From Marinomonas shanghaiensis (GTDB lineage Bacteria > Pseudomonadota > Gammaproteobacteria > Pseudomonadales > Marinomonadaceae), in contig NZ_QGOK01000012.1 of assembly GCF_003259175.1 (NCBI RefSeq), positions 1 to 64,000 on the forward strand: DNA of 64,000 bases. Reading direction: 5' to 3'. Shown here in pieces: positions 18,822 through 30,135 of this stretch (its first letter is position 1; each line of letters opens with the position of its first letter). A program made the position numbers and the translations under genes. The notes under the pieces are model-generated. The model was given only the letters and a program-made list of their open reading frames with translations, ran no database searches and had not been told where the DNA came from.

Positions 18822-19286
18822 TTATTGAGCAAACGCCACTTGCTGGTTAGACATATGCATTGCTGCTTTCAGAGACTGAGTCGATGACATTGCCATCACA
18901 TTTAATTGATCTGTAAATGTGTCTTTTGGCAATACAATATCACTACGCTGTGCCATCACTGTTTTAAACTTTTCAACGTCTATCGAATCAGGTCCATTCT
19001 TAATCGAATTCAATTCATCGTTCGTTAAGCTTGCCACTCCGCCACCAGGTAAATAAATCGCGCCTGTCATAAAATCGACACCAAACGCTACCACACCAGG
19101 CACAAAGAAAAACAACAAACCAATCGCATCCAATGCCGCGACACCAACATCGATTTGACCACTTGTTTGACCACGACGCTCTGGATAAAGCAAAGTACCA
19201 CACGCTGTCACTTGCGTAATAAGGAGCGCAGCGGCAATGCCTCGCGCCAGATGAGTAAAACCTAGATTTTTCTTTAAACCCGTCAT
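18822..19286 (-). CDS. Putative lipoprotein of unknown function
   Basis: A 154-residue exported protein. The N terminus has a basic region, a hydrophobic stretch and a lipobox-like LITQVTACG, so the cysteine near residue 29 is probably lipidated. After it comes TLLYPERRGQ, then an aspartate-containing hydrophobic segment GLLFFFVPGVVAFGVDFMTG that could be membrane-associated. The C-terminal half is polar and helical. Similar short YPERRGQ lipoproteins occur in other marine gammaproteobacteria in my recollection, without a known role. It is monocistronic. Confidence 0.7.
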   Translation of the reverse strand: MTGLKKNLGFTHLARGIAAALLITQVTACGTLLYPERRGQTSGQIDVGVAALDAIGLLFFFVPGVVAFGVDFMTGAIYLPGGGVASLTNDELNSIKNGPDSIDVEKFKTVMAQRSDIVLPKDTFTDQLNVMAMSSTQSLKAAMHMSNQQVAFAQ

Positions 19287-19382
19287 ACTTATTCCCTATC
19301 AATGATTATTACAAACGCCACTCTATATCGAAACACTGGCCTAGTACAAACCCAACCACTTTTATTTCACAATGCTTTCGTA

Positions 19383-20606
19383 CTAAACAGACGTTATTTG
19401 TTCATCAAGCTTATCAATAATATAGGCACCAATAGGAAAGGCACTGGTAGCCGCTGGAGATGGCGCATTGCAAACATGTAAGGTTCGAGCACTCTGTGCG
19501 AACAAAAAGTCGTGCACCAAACTGCCGTCATTCATTACTGCTTGAGCCCTTATTCCTGCTGGATATGATTGCAAATCATCCAAAGTAACAAGATCGCAAT
19601 ACTTTTGAACTTGGGCTAGATAGCCGGGCTTGTACCAAGAGTTTTTTGTCTCTCTCAGTCCTGTTTTCCAGTGATTCATGAGTAACTTCCAAAAACCGGG
19701 AAAACGCACCATATCGAATACATCGCGCAAGCTTATATTAATTCGACCATAGCCTTCTCTTTTCCAACCTTGAACGGCATTAGGACCAACCGTCACAGAG
19801 CCATCAATCATTCGGGTAAGATGCACGCCCAAGAAAGGCAAATCAGGGTCTGGAATGGGGTAAATTAGATGATTGACTATCTGATTGTGTTTCGCTGGTA
19901 ATTGATAATATTCGCCACGAAAAGGAACAATCTGAAAGTCAGTCGGTATGTTCAACATTCGAGTCAACCGATCGGCCATTAAACCACCACAGCTGACCAG
20001 ATAAGCGGTGCTAACAACATCATTACTTAAGGTGATCGCCACTCGCTCATGACTTTCGTCAAGCTGCTTCACTTCGGTATTTAACCTAAGCTCCCCGCCT
20101 TTTTGCACAAAAAGCTCTGCTAATTTTTGGCAAATCCTTCGATAGCTCACAATCCCTGTAGAGGGAACAAACAGTGCTGCAATCCCCTTCACATTCGGCT
20201 CACGCTCTTTTAACTGAGCTTGATCCAACTGATGCACTTCTAAACCATTCTCCTGACAGCGCAGGTATAAGGCTTCCATGCGCTCTTTTTCAAGTGCATT
20301 GGTCGCCACCAATAGCTTGCCGCACTCATCAAACGCTATGTCATGTTGAAGGCAAAACGCCTTCGTTGCTTTGGCTCCTCGCTGACAAAAATCGGCCTTT
20401 AAACTACCGGGGGCGTAATACACACCTGCGTGAATCACACCAGAATTATGCCCTGTCTGATGCAGCCCGACTTCGGATTCTTTTTCGATGAGCAAAATGC
20501 GATATTTGGGATAACGTTGAAGTAACTGCCATGCCGTAGAAAGCCCAACAATGCCAGCGCCTATCACAGCAATGTCATAAATAGAGTTTTTTAACGCGTC
20601 ACTCAT
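19383..20606 (-). CDS. lhgO: L-2-hydroxyglutarate oxidase LhgO
   Basis: A 407-residue FAD enzyme of the DadA/GlpD fold that oxidises L-2-hydroxyglutarate to 2-oxoglutarate, in E. coli passing electrons to quinone. It has an N-terminal FAD-binding IAVIGAGIVGLSTAWQLL (about residues 10-27), GLHQTGHNSGVIHAGVYY (about 48-65, a strong family signature) and a C-terminal CNAPSPAATSAFPIG. Of the tandem start codons, the ATG at 20606 has AAGGA at 8 bases, while the GTG three bases upstream is less well placed. Its product enters the TCA block next door, though the genes are separate transcripts. Confidence 0.9.
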   Translation of the reverse strand: MSDALKNSIYDIAVIGAGIVGLSTAWQLLQRYPKYRILLIEKESEVGLHQTGHNSGVIHAGVYYAPGSLKADFCQRGAKATKAFCLQHDIAFDECGKLLVATNALEKERMEALYLRCQENGLEVHQLDQAQLKEREPNVKGIAALFVPSTGIVSYRRICQKLAELFVQKGGELRLNTEVKQLDESHERVAITLSNDVVSTAYLVSCGGLMADRLTRMLNIPTDFQIVPFRGEYYQLPAKHNQIVNHLIYPIPDPDLPFLGVHLTRMIDGSVTVGPNAVQGWKREGYGRINISLRDVFDMVRFPGFWKLLMNHWKTGLRETKNSWYKPGYLAQVQKYCDLVTLDDLQSYPAGIRAQAVMNDGSLVHDFLFAQSARTLHVCNAPSPAATSAFPIGAYIIDKLDEQITSV

Positions 20607-20690
20607 CACCTCATTCCTTTTTATTGTTGTTACAACAGATCACAAAAAACGAATAATCTGCATAAGACAGACTAAAAAATAGAGAACCTT

Positions 20691-20906
20691 TCACATAAGA
20701 TCAAATGTTTTTAAGAAGCCTAACCTATCGGTACGATAAAACTCAATGCACCGCCGACAAACACACAGGATACCTTTTTGCTGCTCTGGAATAAGCGCCA
20801 GCATATCGTCAGGGACTATGACACGAAAACACCAACAAGTTCGGCTTTTATCAAGCTCGCAACCATTATCACTTTTACAAAAAGGACATTTCATCGTTAT
20901 ACCCAT
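20691..20906 (-). CDS. Cysteine-rich CWC family protein
   Basis: A 71-residue (or 67-residue, from the second Met at 20894) protein. It has the pattern CPFC-x5-C-x7-CWC near the start and CVCRRC near the end, a probable metal-binding fold matching the small cysteine-rich CWC family. Its function is unknown. Neither ATG has a convincing ribosome site. It lies between lhgO and sucD on the same strand, downstream of the sucD terminator. Confidence 0.7.
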   Translation of the reverse strand: MGITMKCPFCKSDNGCELDKSRTCWCFRVIVPDDMLALIPEQQKGILCVCRRCIEFYRTDRLGFLKTFDLM

Positions 20907-20922
20907 TTATGTATCAATAGCG

Positions 20923-20953
20923 CAAAAAAAATCCCCGCCGAAGCGAGGATTTT
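20923..20953 (-). terminator. Rho-independent terminator of the sucAB-lpd-sucCD operon
   Basis: On the minus strand a 9-bp stem (AATCCTCGC / GCGGGGATT, one G-T pair) closes a TTCG tetraloop and is followed by eight Ts. This is a classic strong terminator 29 bases after the sucD stop. Confidence 0.9.
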
Positions 20954-20981
20954 ATCATCCGTCACACTTTAGAATACCAGC

Positions 20982-21854
20982 TTACCAGCCAGTGATTTCT
21001 TTTAGTGCAGCACCGATGTCGGCTAGAGAACGAACCGTTTTAACACCAGCGTCTTGTAGCGCTGCGAATTTCTCGTCAGCTGTACCTTTACCGCCAGAAA
21101 TGATCGCGCCAGCGTGACCCATACGCTTACCAGCAGGTGCAGTAACACCAGCAATGTAAGAAACAACAGGCTTAGTCACGTTTGCTTTAATGTAAGCAGC
21201 CGCTTCTTCTTCAGCTGTACCACCGATTTCACCGATCATAACGATCGCTTCAGTTTGTGGATCGTTTTGGAACATTTCCAATACGTCAATGAAGCTAGTA
21301 CCTGGGATTGGGTCACCACCGATGCCTACGCAAGTAGATTGACCGAAGCCAGCATCAGTCGTTTGCTTAACCGCTTCATAAGTCAAAGTACCAGAACGAG
21401 ATACGATACCAACTTTACCTGGCAAATGGATGTGGCCAGGCATGATGCCGATCTTACATTCACCTGGTGTGATAACACCTGGGCAGTTAGGACCGATTAG
21501 ACGTACACCTAGCTCGTCACATTTAACTTTGCAGTCAAGCATGTCAAGCGTTGGAACACCTTCAGTGATACAAACGATTAGTTTGATACCAGCGTTCGCT
21601 GCTTCAAGGATAGAGTCTTTAACAAAAGGCGCTGGAACGTAGATAACAGACGCTTCCGCACCTGTTTGCTCAACCGCTTCTTTCACTGTGTTGAAAACAG
21701 GTAAACCTAGGTGAGTTTGACCACCTTTACCAGGAGTTACACCGCCAACCATTTTCGTTCCGTAAGCAATCGCTTGCTCAGAGTGAAACGTGCCTTGACC
21801 GCCAGTGAAACCTTGGCAGATTACTTTAGTATCTTTATTGATTAAAACAGACAT
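20982..21854 (-). CDS. sucD: Succinate-CoA ligase alpha subunit SucD
   Basis: Forms the CoA-binding and phospho-histidine subunit of succinyl-CoA synthetase, which converts succinyl-CoA to succinate with nucleotide triphosphate formation. At 290 residues it matches the usual 289-290. It has the N-terminal CoA-binding [27 protein letters not shown] and the phosphorylated histidine in MGHAGAI (about residue 246). The start is two bases after the sucC stop with a GGAG site inside the end of sucC. Confidence 0.97.
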   Translation of the reverse strand: MSVLINKDTKVICQGFTGGQGTFHSEQAIAYGTKMVGGVTPGKGGQTHLGLPVFNTVKEAVEQTGAEASVIYVPAPFVKDSILEAANAGIKLIVCITEGVPTLDMLDCKVKCDELGVRLIGPNCPGVITPGECKIGIMPGHIHLPGKVGIVSRSGTLTYEAVKQTTDAGFGQSTCVGIGGDPIPGTSFIDVLEMFQNDPQTEAIVMIGEIGGTAEEEAAAYIKANVTKPVVSYIAGVTAPAGKRMGHAGAIISGGKGTADEKFAALQDAGVKTVRSLADIGAALKEITGW

Positions 21855-21856
21855 TA

Positions 21857-23023
21857 TTATTTGCCCTCCGCAGCTTTAACAACTTGTTCAGCCGCGTCTT
21901 TTAGACTTGTTGCAGCGATGATGTCTAGACCAGAGTTTGCTAGAACTTCACGGCCTTTCTCTGCGTTAGTACCTTCAAGACGAACAACAACAGGCACGTT
22001 AACACCTACTTGTTCAACGGCACCGATAATACCTTCAGCGATCATATCGCAACGAACGATACCACCGAAGATGTTAACCAATACCGCTTTAACATTGCTG
22101 TCAGAAAGGATGATTTTGAATGCTTCAGCAACACGCTCTTTCGTCGCACCGCCACCAACGTCTAGGAAGTTAGCTGGTTTGCCGCCATGTAGGTTAACGA
22201 TATCCATCGTACCCATTGCTAGACCGGCACCGTTTACCATGCAGCCCACGTTACCGTCTAGCGCTACATAGTTGAGTTCCCATTTAGCAGCATGCGCTTC
22301 ACGCTCATCTTCTTGAGATGGATCGTGGAACTCTTGCATTTTCTTCTGACGATAAACAGCGTTGCTGTCGATGCCAATTTTGCCATCTAGACAGTGAAGG
22401 TTACCTTCTTCAGTGATAACAAGAGGGTTGATTTCAAGAAGTGCGAAATCGTAATCGTGGAACATTTGAGACAAACCAAGGAACACTTTAGTGAATTGCT
22501 TGATTTGAGTTGGGTTAAGACCCAATTTAAATGCCAATTCACGAGCTTGGTAAGGCTGAGCACCCACTAAAGGATCAATGATCGCTTTATGAATAAGCTC
22601 TGGCGTTTCTTCTGCCACTTTCTCGATCTCAACACCGCCTTCAGTTGACGCCATGAAAACAACGCGACGAGTAGAACGGTCAACAACAGCACCTAGGTAC
22701 AATTCGTTGGCAATGTCAGTGCAGGATTCAACAAGAATCTTAGCAACAGGCTGACCTTTTGCGTCTGTTTGGTAAGTAACCAAGTTTTTACCAATCCAGT
22801 TTTGTGTAAACGCAGCCACTTCTTCATAAGAATCAACAAGCTTTACACCGCCTGCTTTACCGCGACCACCAGCGTGAACTTGAGCTTTAACAACCCATTT
22901 ATCACCACCAATTTTTTTCGCTGCTTCAACTGCCGCTTCTGGCGTGTCTACTGCGTATCCTGTAGATACTGGCAGGCCGTACTCAGCAAAAAGCTGTTTA
23001 GCCTGATATTCATGTAAGTTCAT
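21857..23023 (-). CDS. sucC: Succinate-CoA ligase beta subunit SucC
   Basis: The nucleotide- and succinate-binding subunit of succinyl-CoA synthetase, at 388 residues (E. coli 388). It has an N-terminal ATP-grasp fold beginning [18 protein letters not shown], then [17 protein letters not shown], and a C-terminal ligase domain with [10 protein letters not shown]. It is the fourth gene of the sucA-sucB-lpd-sucC-sucD operon, 90 bases downstream of lpd with a hairpin in between. Confidence 0.97.
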   Translation of the reverse strand: MNLHEYQAKQLFAEYGLPVSTGYAVDTPEAAVEAAKKIGGDKWVVKAQVHAGGRGKAGGVKLVDSYEEVAAFTQNWIGKNLVTYQTDAKGQPVAKILVESCTDIANELYLGAVVDRSTRRVVFMASTEGGVEIEKVAEETPELIHKAIIDPLVGAQPYQARELAFKLGLNPTQIKQFTKVFLGLSQMFHDYDFALLEINPLVITEEGNLHCLDGKIGIDSNAVYRQKKMQEFHDPSQEDEREAHAAKWELNYVALDGNVGCMVNGAGLAMGTMDIVNLHGGKPANFLDVGGGATKERVAEAFKIILSDSNVKAVLVNIFGGIVRCDMIAEGIIGAVEQVGVNVPVVVRLEGTNAEKGREVLANSGLDIIAATSLKDAAEQVVKAAEGK

Positions 23024-23079
23024 TTGATTCTTCCGCTCATCTGAATGATTGACATAAGCTCTGCCCGCTAAGACAGAAA

Positions 23080-23100
23080 TTGCCGACTCGAGGCCGGCAA
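23080..23100 (-). terminator. Intercistronic hairpin between lpd and sucC
   Basis: Arms TTGCCG (23080-23085) and CGGCAA (23095-23100), with an inner CTCGAG that can extend pairing, lie 13 bases after the lpd stop. The following U tract is short, so it more probably attenuates transcription or stabilises mRNA than stops transcription fully. Confidence 0.4.
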
Positions 23101-23113
23101 ATCTAATTTTTTA

Positions 23114-24568
<1,455 letters not shown>

Positions 24569-24576
24569 TCAGTCAA

Positions 24577-24602
24577 ACTGAACGGCCCACAGGCCGTTCA
24601 GT
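24577..24602 (-). terminator. Strong intercistronic hairpin between sucB and lpd
   Basis: Perfect 11-bp stem (ACTGAACGGCC at 24577-24587 with GGCCGTTCAGT at 24592-24602) and a CACA loop, within the 82-base gap between sucB and lpd. No U tract follows on the minus strand, so it looks like an mRNA processing or stability element that could set E2 apart from E3 expression. Confidence 0.55.
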
Positions 24603-24635
24603 ATTCAATTCATACAAATCAATTGGTACGAACAA

Positions 24636-26171
24636 TTAGATTTCAAGTAAAAGACGTGCAGGGTCTTCAAGCAATTCTTTGATCGTTACCAAGAATTGTA
24701 CGGCTTCTTTGCCGTCAATCATACGGTGATCGTAAGACAAGGCCAAATACATCATTGGCTGAATAACCACTTGACCATTAACCGCCATTGGACGATCTTG
24801 GATTTTATGCATACCCAAGATAGCTGTTTGTGGTGGGTTGATGATAGGCGTAGACATCAAAGAACCAAACGTCCCACCATTGGTGATAGTAAAAGTACCA
24901 CCTTGCATGTCATTCATACCCAACTTGCCATCACGACCGCGAAGCGCAAAGTCCATGATAGTAGATTCGATATCGGCAAGACCCATCGCTTCAGTATTAC
25001 GAAGCACTGGAACCATCAAACCACGGTCAGTAGAAACCGCTACACCAATATCTTGGTAGCCATGATAAACCATGTCGTTGCCATCAATTGATGCATTCAC
25101 AGCAGGGAAACGTTTAAGCGCTTCTGTCGCTGCTTTCACGAAGAATGACATAAAGCCAAGCTTGGTGCCGTTGTGTGTCTTAGCGAATAAGTCTTTATAC
25201 TTAGCACGCAACTCCATCACAGGGGCCATGTTAACTTCGTTATAAGTGGTCAACATCGCAGCTGTTTGCTGAGCTTCAACCAAACGCTTAGCAATCGTGG
25301 CACGAAGACGTGTCATTGGAACACGTTTTTCAATGCGTCCATCAGCACCTAAAGCAGCGACAGGTGCCGCAGCAGGTTTAGAAGCTGGTGCAGAAGCTGC
25401 TTTAGCTGGCGCGGCTGGAGCAGACGCTTTGGCCTTCACGGCAGCATCTACGTCTTCTTTAGTGATACGACCACCTTTACCAGTACCCTTCACTTGAGAA
25501 GCTGTTAAACCCGCTTCAGACAGTGCTTTGCGAGCCGCTGGGCCTGCTACACCATCTTCATCTGCTTCTACTGCCGCAGCAGAGGAAGAAGCAGAAGTAG
25601 CAGGTGCCACTTCAGCAGCAGAAGCACCAACCAAGAAATTGGCAAGCACTTCATCACTCAAAACAGTATCACCTTCATTTTTCAGAATATCACCGATCAC
25701 GCCATCTGCTGGAGCAACCACTTCTAAAACCACTTTATCCGTTTCAATGTCAACAATGTGCTCATCACGTGAACACGCTTCACCGGCTTTCTTATACCAA
25801 GTTGCCACGGTACCGTCTGCAACAGATTCAGGAAAAGTCGGCGCTTTAATTTGAACGGTTTCTTTTGATGAAGAGGCCGCAGCGGCAGGAGCTGCCGCTT
25901 TTTCAGCTTGAGCAGGCGCTGCCGCTGCAGCCGCACCTGATTCAAAAATAGCCAATACTTCGTCGCTTAGTACAATATCGCCTTCTGCTTTTAAAATTTC
26001 TTTTAGAACGCCGTCTGCTGGTGCAACCACTTCTAAGACAACTTTATCAGTCTCAATATCAACGATGTGCTCATCACGCGCACAGGACTCACCTGGCTGT
26101 TTGTACCAAGTAGCAACGGTGCCGTCTGCTACGGATTCTGGAAAAGTAGGTGCTTTAATTTCAATGCTCAT
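24636..26171 (-). CDS. sucB: 2-oxoglutarate dehydrogenase E2, dihydrolipoyl succinyltransferase, with two lipoyl domains
   Basis: Transfers the succinyl group from E1 through lipoyl-lysine to CoA. It is 511 residues, about 100 longer than the usual 400-410. The extra length is a second lipoyl domain: domain 1 (about residues 2-78) and domain 2 (about 106-182) are near-identical, each with the lipoyl-lysine motif [12 protein letters not shown]. Ala/Pro/Ser linkers follow. Next are the E1/E3-binding domain [15 protein letters not shown] (about 208-245) and the catalytic domain with the HRMIDG active-site motif near the C terminus. AAGGG lies 6 bases before the ATG. Start and frame are clear. 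Confidence 0.96.
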   Translation of the reverse strand: MSIEIKAPTFPESVADGTVATWYKQPGESCARDEHIVDIETDKVVLEVVAPADGVLKEILKAEGDIVLSDEVLAIFESGAAAAAAPAQAEKAAAPAAAASSSKETVQIKAPTFPESVADGTVATWYKKAGEACSRDEHIVDIETDKVVLEVVAPADGVIGDILKNEGDTVLSDEVLANFLVGASAAEVAPATSASSSAAAVEADEDGVAGPAARKALSEAGLTASQVKGTGKGGRITKEDVDAAVKAKASAPAAPAKAASAPASKPAAAPVAALGADGRIEKRVPMTRLRATIAKRLVEAQQTAAMLTTYNEVNMAPVMELRAKYKDLFAKTHNGTKLGFMSFFVKAATEALKRFPAVNASIDGNDMVYHGYQDIGVAVSTDRGLMVPVLRNTEAMGLADIESTIMDFALRGRDGKLGMNDMQGGTFTITNGGTFGSLMSTPIINPPQTAILGMHKIQDRPMAVNGQVVIQPMMYLALSYDHRMIDGKEAVQFLVTIKELLEDPARLLLEI

Positions 26172-26204
26172 TTTATACCCTTATCTCTCTGACAGGCTAT
26201 GGTA

Positions 26205-29042
26205 CTAACCAACTAATGCGTCGTTGACCAGCGCTTCTTGTTCTTCAACATGGATTGACATGTAACCAGCCGCTGGAGCAGCAGACGAAATACGTCCTGC
26301 AAAGCGGATTTTCAATTCTGGGTACAGTTTTTCCAGTACTCGATTCATACGGTGACGATTGGCGTGCCAAGCACCTTGGTTCTTAGGCTCTTCTTGACAC
26401 CACACCAAGCTCTCAACATTGTTGTACTGCTCCAATACAGACTCTAGGTCTGCGTATGGGAACGGATACAACTGCTCCAAACGAATCACAGCAACATCAT
26501 CTTTTTGCAGCTCTTCACGACGGTTGATTAAGTCGAAATAAACCTTACCGCTACATAGGACAATACGTTTTACTTTATCCGCAGTAACCGTTTCAGATGA
26601 TTCTGGTAATACCGTTTTAAAACTTCCCTCTGCCAAATCTTCTAATGTCGAAATGGCCTGTTTATGACGCAACAGACTCTTCGGTGACATGATGATCAGC
26701 GGACGACGCATAGGACGAATCGCTTGGCGACGAAGAATGTGGAAAATTTGTGACGGCGTTGTCGGAACACAAACTTGAATATTGTATTCAGCACAAAGTT
26801 GCAAGAAACGCTCTAAGCGTGCTGATGAATGCTCTGGCCCTTGACCTTCATACCCATGAGGCAACAACATGGTCAAACCACATAGGCGACCCCATTTATG
26901 CTCACCACTGGTAATAAATTGGTCAATAACAACCTGCGCACCGTTAGCAAAGTCACCGAACTGCGCTTCCCAAATGACCAAACCTTTAGGCGATGTACTA
27001 GCGTAACCATACTCAAAGGCTAAGACGGCTTCTTCTGATAAATAAGAGTCATAAAGATCTATTGTTGGTTGATCTTCTGACAAATGCTTAAGAGGAATAT
27101 AGGTACTGCCGTCTTTCTGACTGTGAATAACCGCATGACGGTGCGAGAATGTACCACGACCAGAATCCTGACCCGTAATACGAATCGGATAACCCTGTTC
27201 AAGCAAAGTCGCAAAGGCAAGCGTTTCAGCATAACCCCAGTTAAGAGGCAAGGCACCCGCCGTCATCTTATCGCGGTCTTGGTAAATTTTCTGCACTTGG
27301 CGCTGAACAACAATACCATCAGGTATATTGGTTAACTTCCTAGCAACTTCCTGTAATTTAGAAAGCGGGTAAGTTGTATCGCCAGCATCTGTCCATTCGA
27401 CACCAAGGTATGGTTTCCAATCAACAAATGAACCTGTTTGAGATTCAAGAACCAAGCTTTTCGCTACATGACGAGCGTTATCAAGGTCTTCTCTGTTCTC
27501 AGCGACCATTTGGTCAGACTTTTCTTGTGTAACCACAGATTCTGCAACGAGACGCTCAGAATAAAGAGTACGTGTCGTTTTTAGATTGTTGATCACATTG
27601 TACATTAATGGCTGAGTACCTGATGGCTCATCCGTTTCATTGTGACCACGACGACGGTAACACACCATGTCAATCACAACATCACGACCAAACTCATAGC
27701 GGTAATCTAGCGCAAGCTGAGTTACAAACAACACGGCTTCTGGATCATCACCATTAACGTGGAAAATAGGCGCTTGAATGATTTTAGCAACATCTGTTGC
27801 GTATTCCGTAGAACGCGAATCTTCTTGACGGTTCGTGGTAAAACCCACTTGGTTGTTGATAACAATATGAACCGTACCGCCTGTACGATAAGCACGAGTT
27901 TGAGACATCTGGAATGTCTCCATAACCACACCTTGGCCTGCAAAAGCTGCATCACCATGAATGGAAATAGGAACAACGCTCTTACCGGTGATGTCTTTAC
28001 GACGATCTTGACGAGCACGCACCGAACCTTCAACAACTGGGGAAACGATTTCCAAATGCGATGGGTTAAAAGACAGAGCAATATGAACTTCTCCGCCGGC
28101 CGTCATCACATTAGAAGAGAAACCTTGGTGGTATTTAACGTCACCTGATGTATTGACTAGCTTCTTGCCTTCAAACTCGTCAAACAAATCTTTCGGGTTT
28201 TTACCTAGCGTATTAACCAAGACGTTTAGACGACCACGGTGAGCCATGCCGATTACAACTTCTTTGGCACCAAGGGCACCAGAACGTTGAATCAACTCAT
28301 TTACCATTGGTATGAGACTTTCGCCACCTTCAAGACCAAAGCGCTTGGCGCCAGGGTATCGGCTAGCAAGGTATTTTTCTAAGCCTTCCGCTGCCGTTAA
28401 ACGCTCTAGCAGGCTTTCGCGAGTTTCTTGAGAGTATTCAGGACGAGAACGAACGGATTCGACACGCTGTTGAAGCCAGGCTTTTTCCTGCGTATCAACG
28501 ATGTGCATGAACTCATAACCGATGCTACCGCAATAGGTTTTTTCAAGTTCGGATACAATTTCACTTAATTTAAGAGCGTCTTTATTAAAAAACAAAGAGC
28601 CTACATTGAATACTGTATCTAAATCAGCGCCTGTTAATTGGTGATAGCCAATATCTAAATCAGCTACTTTCTCACGTTTTTGCAATCCAAGCGGATCAAG
28701 CGTTGCATGTTGATGCCCGCGAACGCGATAAGCATTAATCAACTGCAAAACACTAATTTGCTTCTGCTCATGATCAGAAGTCGCCACTTTACCAGTAGAA
28801 ACTGGCATTGAGCGAAATTTATTCTTACCAATTTGTAGAAACTGCTCTTGAATCACTGAATGAGGTAGATCAGTTGATTGCGCTTCGCTTACACGAGGCA
28901 ATTGATCAAAACATTTACGCCATTCTTCCGACACTGAGTTCGGATCGACGAGGTAGCTTTCAAACAACCCTTCAACATATTCCAAGTTTCCACCTGAAAA
29001 GTGAGAGGTGCTCCACAGCAACTCCATTAAACTTTCGTGCAT
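26205..29042 (-). CDS. sucA: 2-oxoglutarate dehydrogenase E1 component
   Basis: The thiamine-diphosphate decarboxylase of the complex, oxidising 2-oxoglutarate and loading succinyl on E2. It is 945 residues, near the usual 930-945. It has the N-terminal E2-binding helix region ESLMELLWSTSHFSGGN, the active-site GMAHRGRLNVLVN (about residue 258), HGDAAFAGQGVV, and the ThDP/Mg site with the conserved NNQVGFTTN. The C-terminal half has transketolase-type segments HSSARLERFLQLC and MSPKSLLRHK. It is the first gene of the suc operon, separated from sdhB by 376 bases that contain strong terminators, so the suc genes probably have their own promoter. Confidence 0.97.
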   Translation of the reverse strand: MHESLMELLWSTSHFSGGNLEYVEGLFESYLVDPNSVSEEWRKCFDQLPRVSEAQSTDLPHSVIQEQFLQIGKNKFRSMPVSTGKVATSDHEQKQISVLQLINAYRVRGHQHATLDPLGLQKREKVADLDIGYHQLTGADLDTVFNVGSLFFNKDALKLSEIVSELEKTYCGSIGYEFMHIVDTQEKAWLQQRVESVRSRPEYSQETRESLLERLTAAEGLEKYLASRYPGAKRFGLEGGESLIPMVNELIQRSGALGAKEVVIGMAHRGRLNVLVNTLGKNPKDLFDEFEGKKLVNTSGDVKYHQGFSSNVMTAGGEVHIALSFNPSHLEIVSPVVEGSVRARQDRRKDITGKSVVPISIHGDAAFAGQGVVMETFQMSQTRAYRTGGTVHIVINNQVGFTTNRQEDSRSTEYATDVAKIIQAPIFHVNGDDPEAVLFVTQLALDYRYEFGRDVVIDMVCYRRRGHNETDEPSGTQPLMYNVINNLKTTRTLYSERLVAESVVTQEKSDQMVAENREDLDNARHVAKSLVLESQTGSFVDWKPYLGVEWTDAGDTTYPLSKLQEVARKLTNIPDGIVVQRQVQKIYQDRDKMTAGALPLNWGYAETLAFATLLEQGYPIRITGQDSGRGTFSHRHAVIHSQKDGSTYIPLKHLSEDQPTIDLYDSYLSEEAVLAFEYGYASTSPKGLVIWEAQFGDFANGAQVVIDQFITSGEHKWGRLCGLTMLLPHGYEGQGPEHSSARLERFLQLCAEYNIQVCVPTTPSQIFHILRRQAIRPMRRPLIIMSPKSLLRHKQAISTLEDLAEGSFKTVLPESSETVTADKVKRIVLCSGKVYFDLINRREELQKDDVAVIRLEQLYPFPYADLESVLEQYNNVESLVWCQEEPKNQGAWHANRHRMNRVLEKLYPELKIRFAGRISSAAPAAGYMSIHVEEQEALVNDALVG

Positions 29043-29302
29043 TCTCGATCACCCTTATGTTCGAGCCAGCTACCGGGGTCCCGGTATCAACCTATGATTA
29101 AGATCGATCATTTTATCAGGCCCGTAAGGCTATTAAAGCCTCGATTTTTTTGTTTATTTCCAGCTACTTCCGCCCTTCTACGTTCAATACTAAACCACCA
29201 CAAGCGTTTTATTTAAATAAACAAAACCCTTTGAATCCATAATCACTGAGGCAATGGTTTTTCTTAGCACATCCTTGTTCGTAAAGATCGAATTTTAAAA
29301 CG
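29043..29302 (-). other. Leader and promoter region of the suc operon
   Basis: This is the right-hand part of the 376-base non-coding gap between sdhB and sucA, and must hold the suc promoter. It is A/T-rich. I see a small GC hairpin near 29120-29137 but no convincing -35/-10 pair. No gene-length open frame on either strand has a ribosome site. Confidence 0.4.
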
Positions 29303-29368
29303 TTTTTGCCATATTCTCTACAGCAGAATATGCAAAAATGGCGGCATTGAATCATTCATCAAGCCGCC
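29303..29368 (-). terminator. Tandem terminators of the sdhCDAB operon
   Basis: Two hairpins follow sdhB. The first (29340-29368) has arms GGCGGC and GCCGCC extended by TTGA/TCAA and is followed on the minus strand by CATTTTTG. The second (29303-29338) is a 14-bp stem with one bulge around the loop CTACAGC, flanked by A and T runs on both sides. Together they should separate sdh from suc transcription, unlike the read-through arrangement of E. coli. Confidence 0.75.
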
Positions 29369-29418
29369 TACTTTCGGTGATCACATTAAAACAAGGTTAT
29401 GGATCACATTAAGCATTA

Positions 29419-30123
29419 TCAGGTCGCTCTTTGCAAAAGCATCGAACGAATATTACCAATGGCCTTAGTCGGGTTTAACCCTTTAGGACATACGTTCACA
29501 CAGTTCATAATACCATGACAACGGAAGACACTAAACGGATCATCTAGATCACTCAGACGCTCCTGTGTTGCTGTATCACGGCTGTCTGCTAAGAAACGGT
29601 AAGCTTGCAACAAACCAGAAGGCCCTACAAATTTATCTGGATTCCACCAGAAAGATGGGCAGGCTGTTGAACAGCAAGCACACAAGATACATTCGTAAAG
29701 ACCATCAAGCTTTTCACGTTCTTCAGGGCTTTGCAAACGCTCAATCGCTGGCGCTGGCGTATCATTAAGCAAATAAGGACGAATCTTCTCATATTGCTTA
29801 TAAAACTGCCCCATATCAACAACGAGGTCACGAACCACTGGCAAACCAGGAAGTGGGCGCAAAACCAACTTACCTTTTTTCACCGCTTCAGAAACAGGCG
29901 TAATACAAGCCAAGCCATTTTTCCCTGACATATTCATACCATCAGAACCACACACACCTTCTCGGCATGAACGACGGTATGAAATACTTGGGTCTTGCGC
30001 TTTAAGCAAGTTTAAAACATCAAGTACCATCAGGTCTTTACCTGCTGGCAACTCAATTTCATAATCCTGCATGTAAGGAGCGTCGTCCTTCTCAGGATTG
30101 TAGCGATAAATACTAACTAACAT
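29419..30123 (-). CDS. sdhB: Succinate dehydrogenase iron-sulfur subunit SdhB
   Basis: Carries electrons from the SdhA flavin to quinone through three Fe-S clusters. It has 234 residues. The [2Fe-2S] region has SCREGVCGSDGMN. The [4Fe-4S] and [3Fe-4S] ligands lie in CILCACCSTACP and CHGIMNCVNVCPKGLNP. The ATG two codons earlier (30129) is only 2 bases from the AAGGAG site, whereas 30123 has 8-base spacing and is preferred. It is the last gene of sdhCDAB and 12 bases from sdhA. Confidence 0.97.
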   Translation of the reverse strand: MLVSIYRYNPEKDDAPYMQDYEIELPAGKDLMVLDVLNLLKAQDPSISYRRSCREGVCGSDGMNMSGKNGLACITPVSEAVKKGKLVLRPLPGLPVVRDLVVDMGQFYKQYEKIRPYLLNDTPAPAIERLQSPEEREKLDGLYECILCACCSTACPSFWWNPDKFVGPSGLLQAYRFLADSRDTATQERLSDLDDPFSVFRCHGIMNCVNVCPKGLNPTKAIGNIRSMLLQRAT

Positions 30124-30135
30124 TGACATAACTCC

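Noticed and set aside
25297-25854. Plus-strand Ala/Ser-rich frames opposite sucB
   Set aside because: They mirror the Ala/Pro linkers and lipoyl repeats on the other strand; low complexity shadows.
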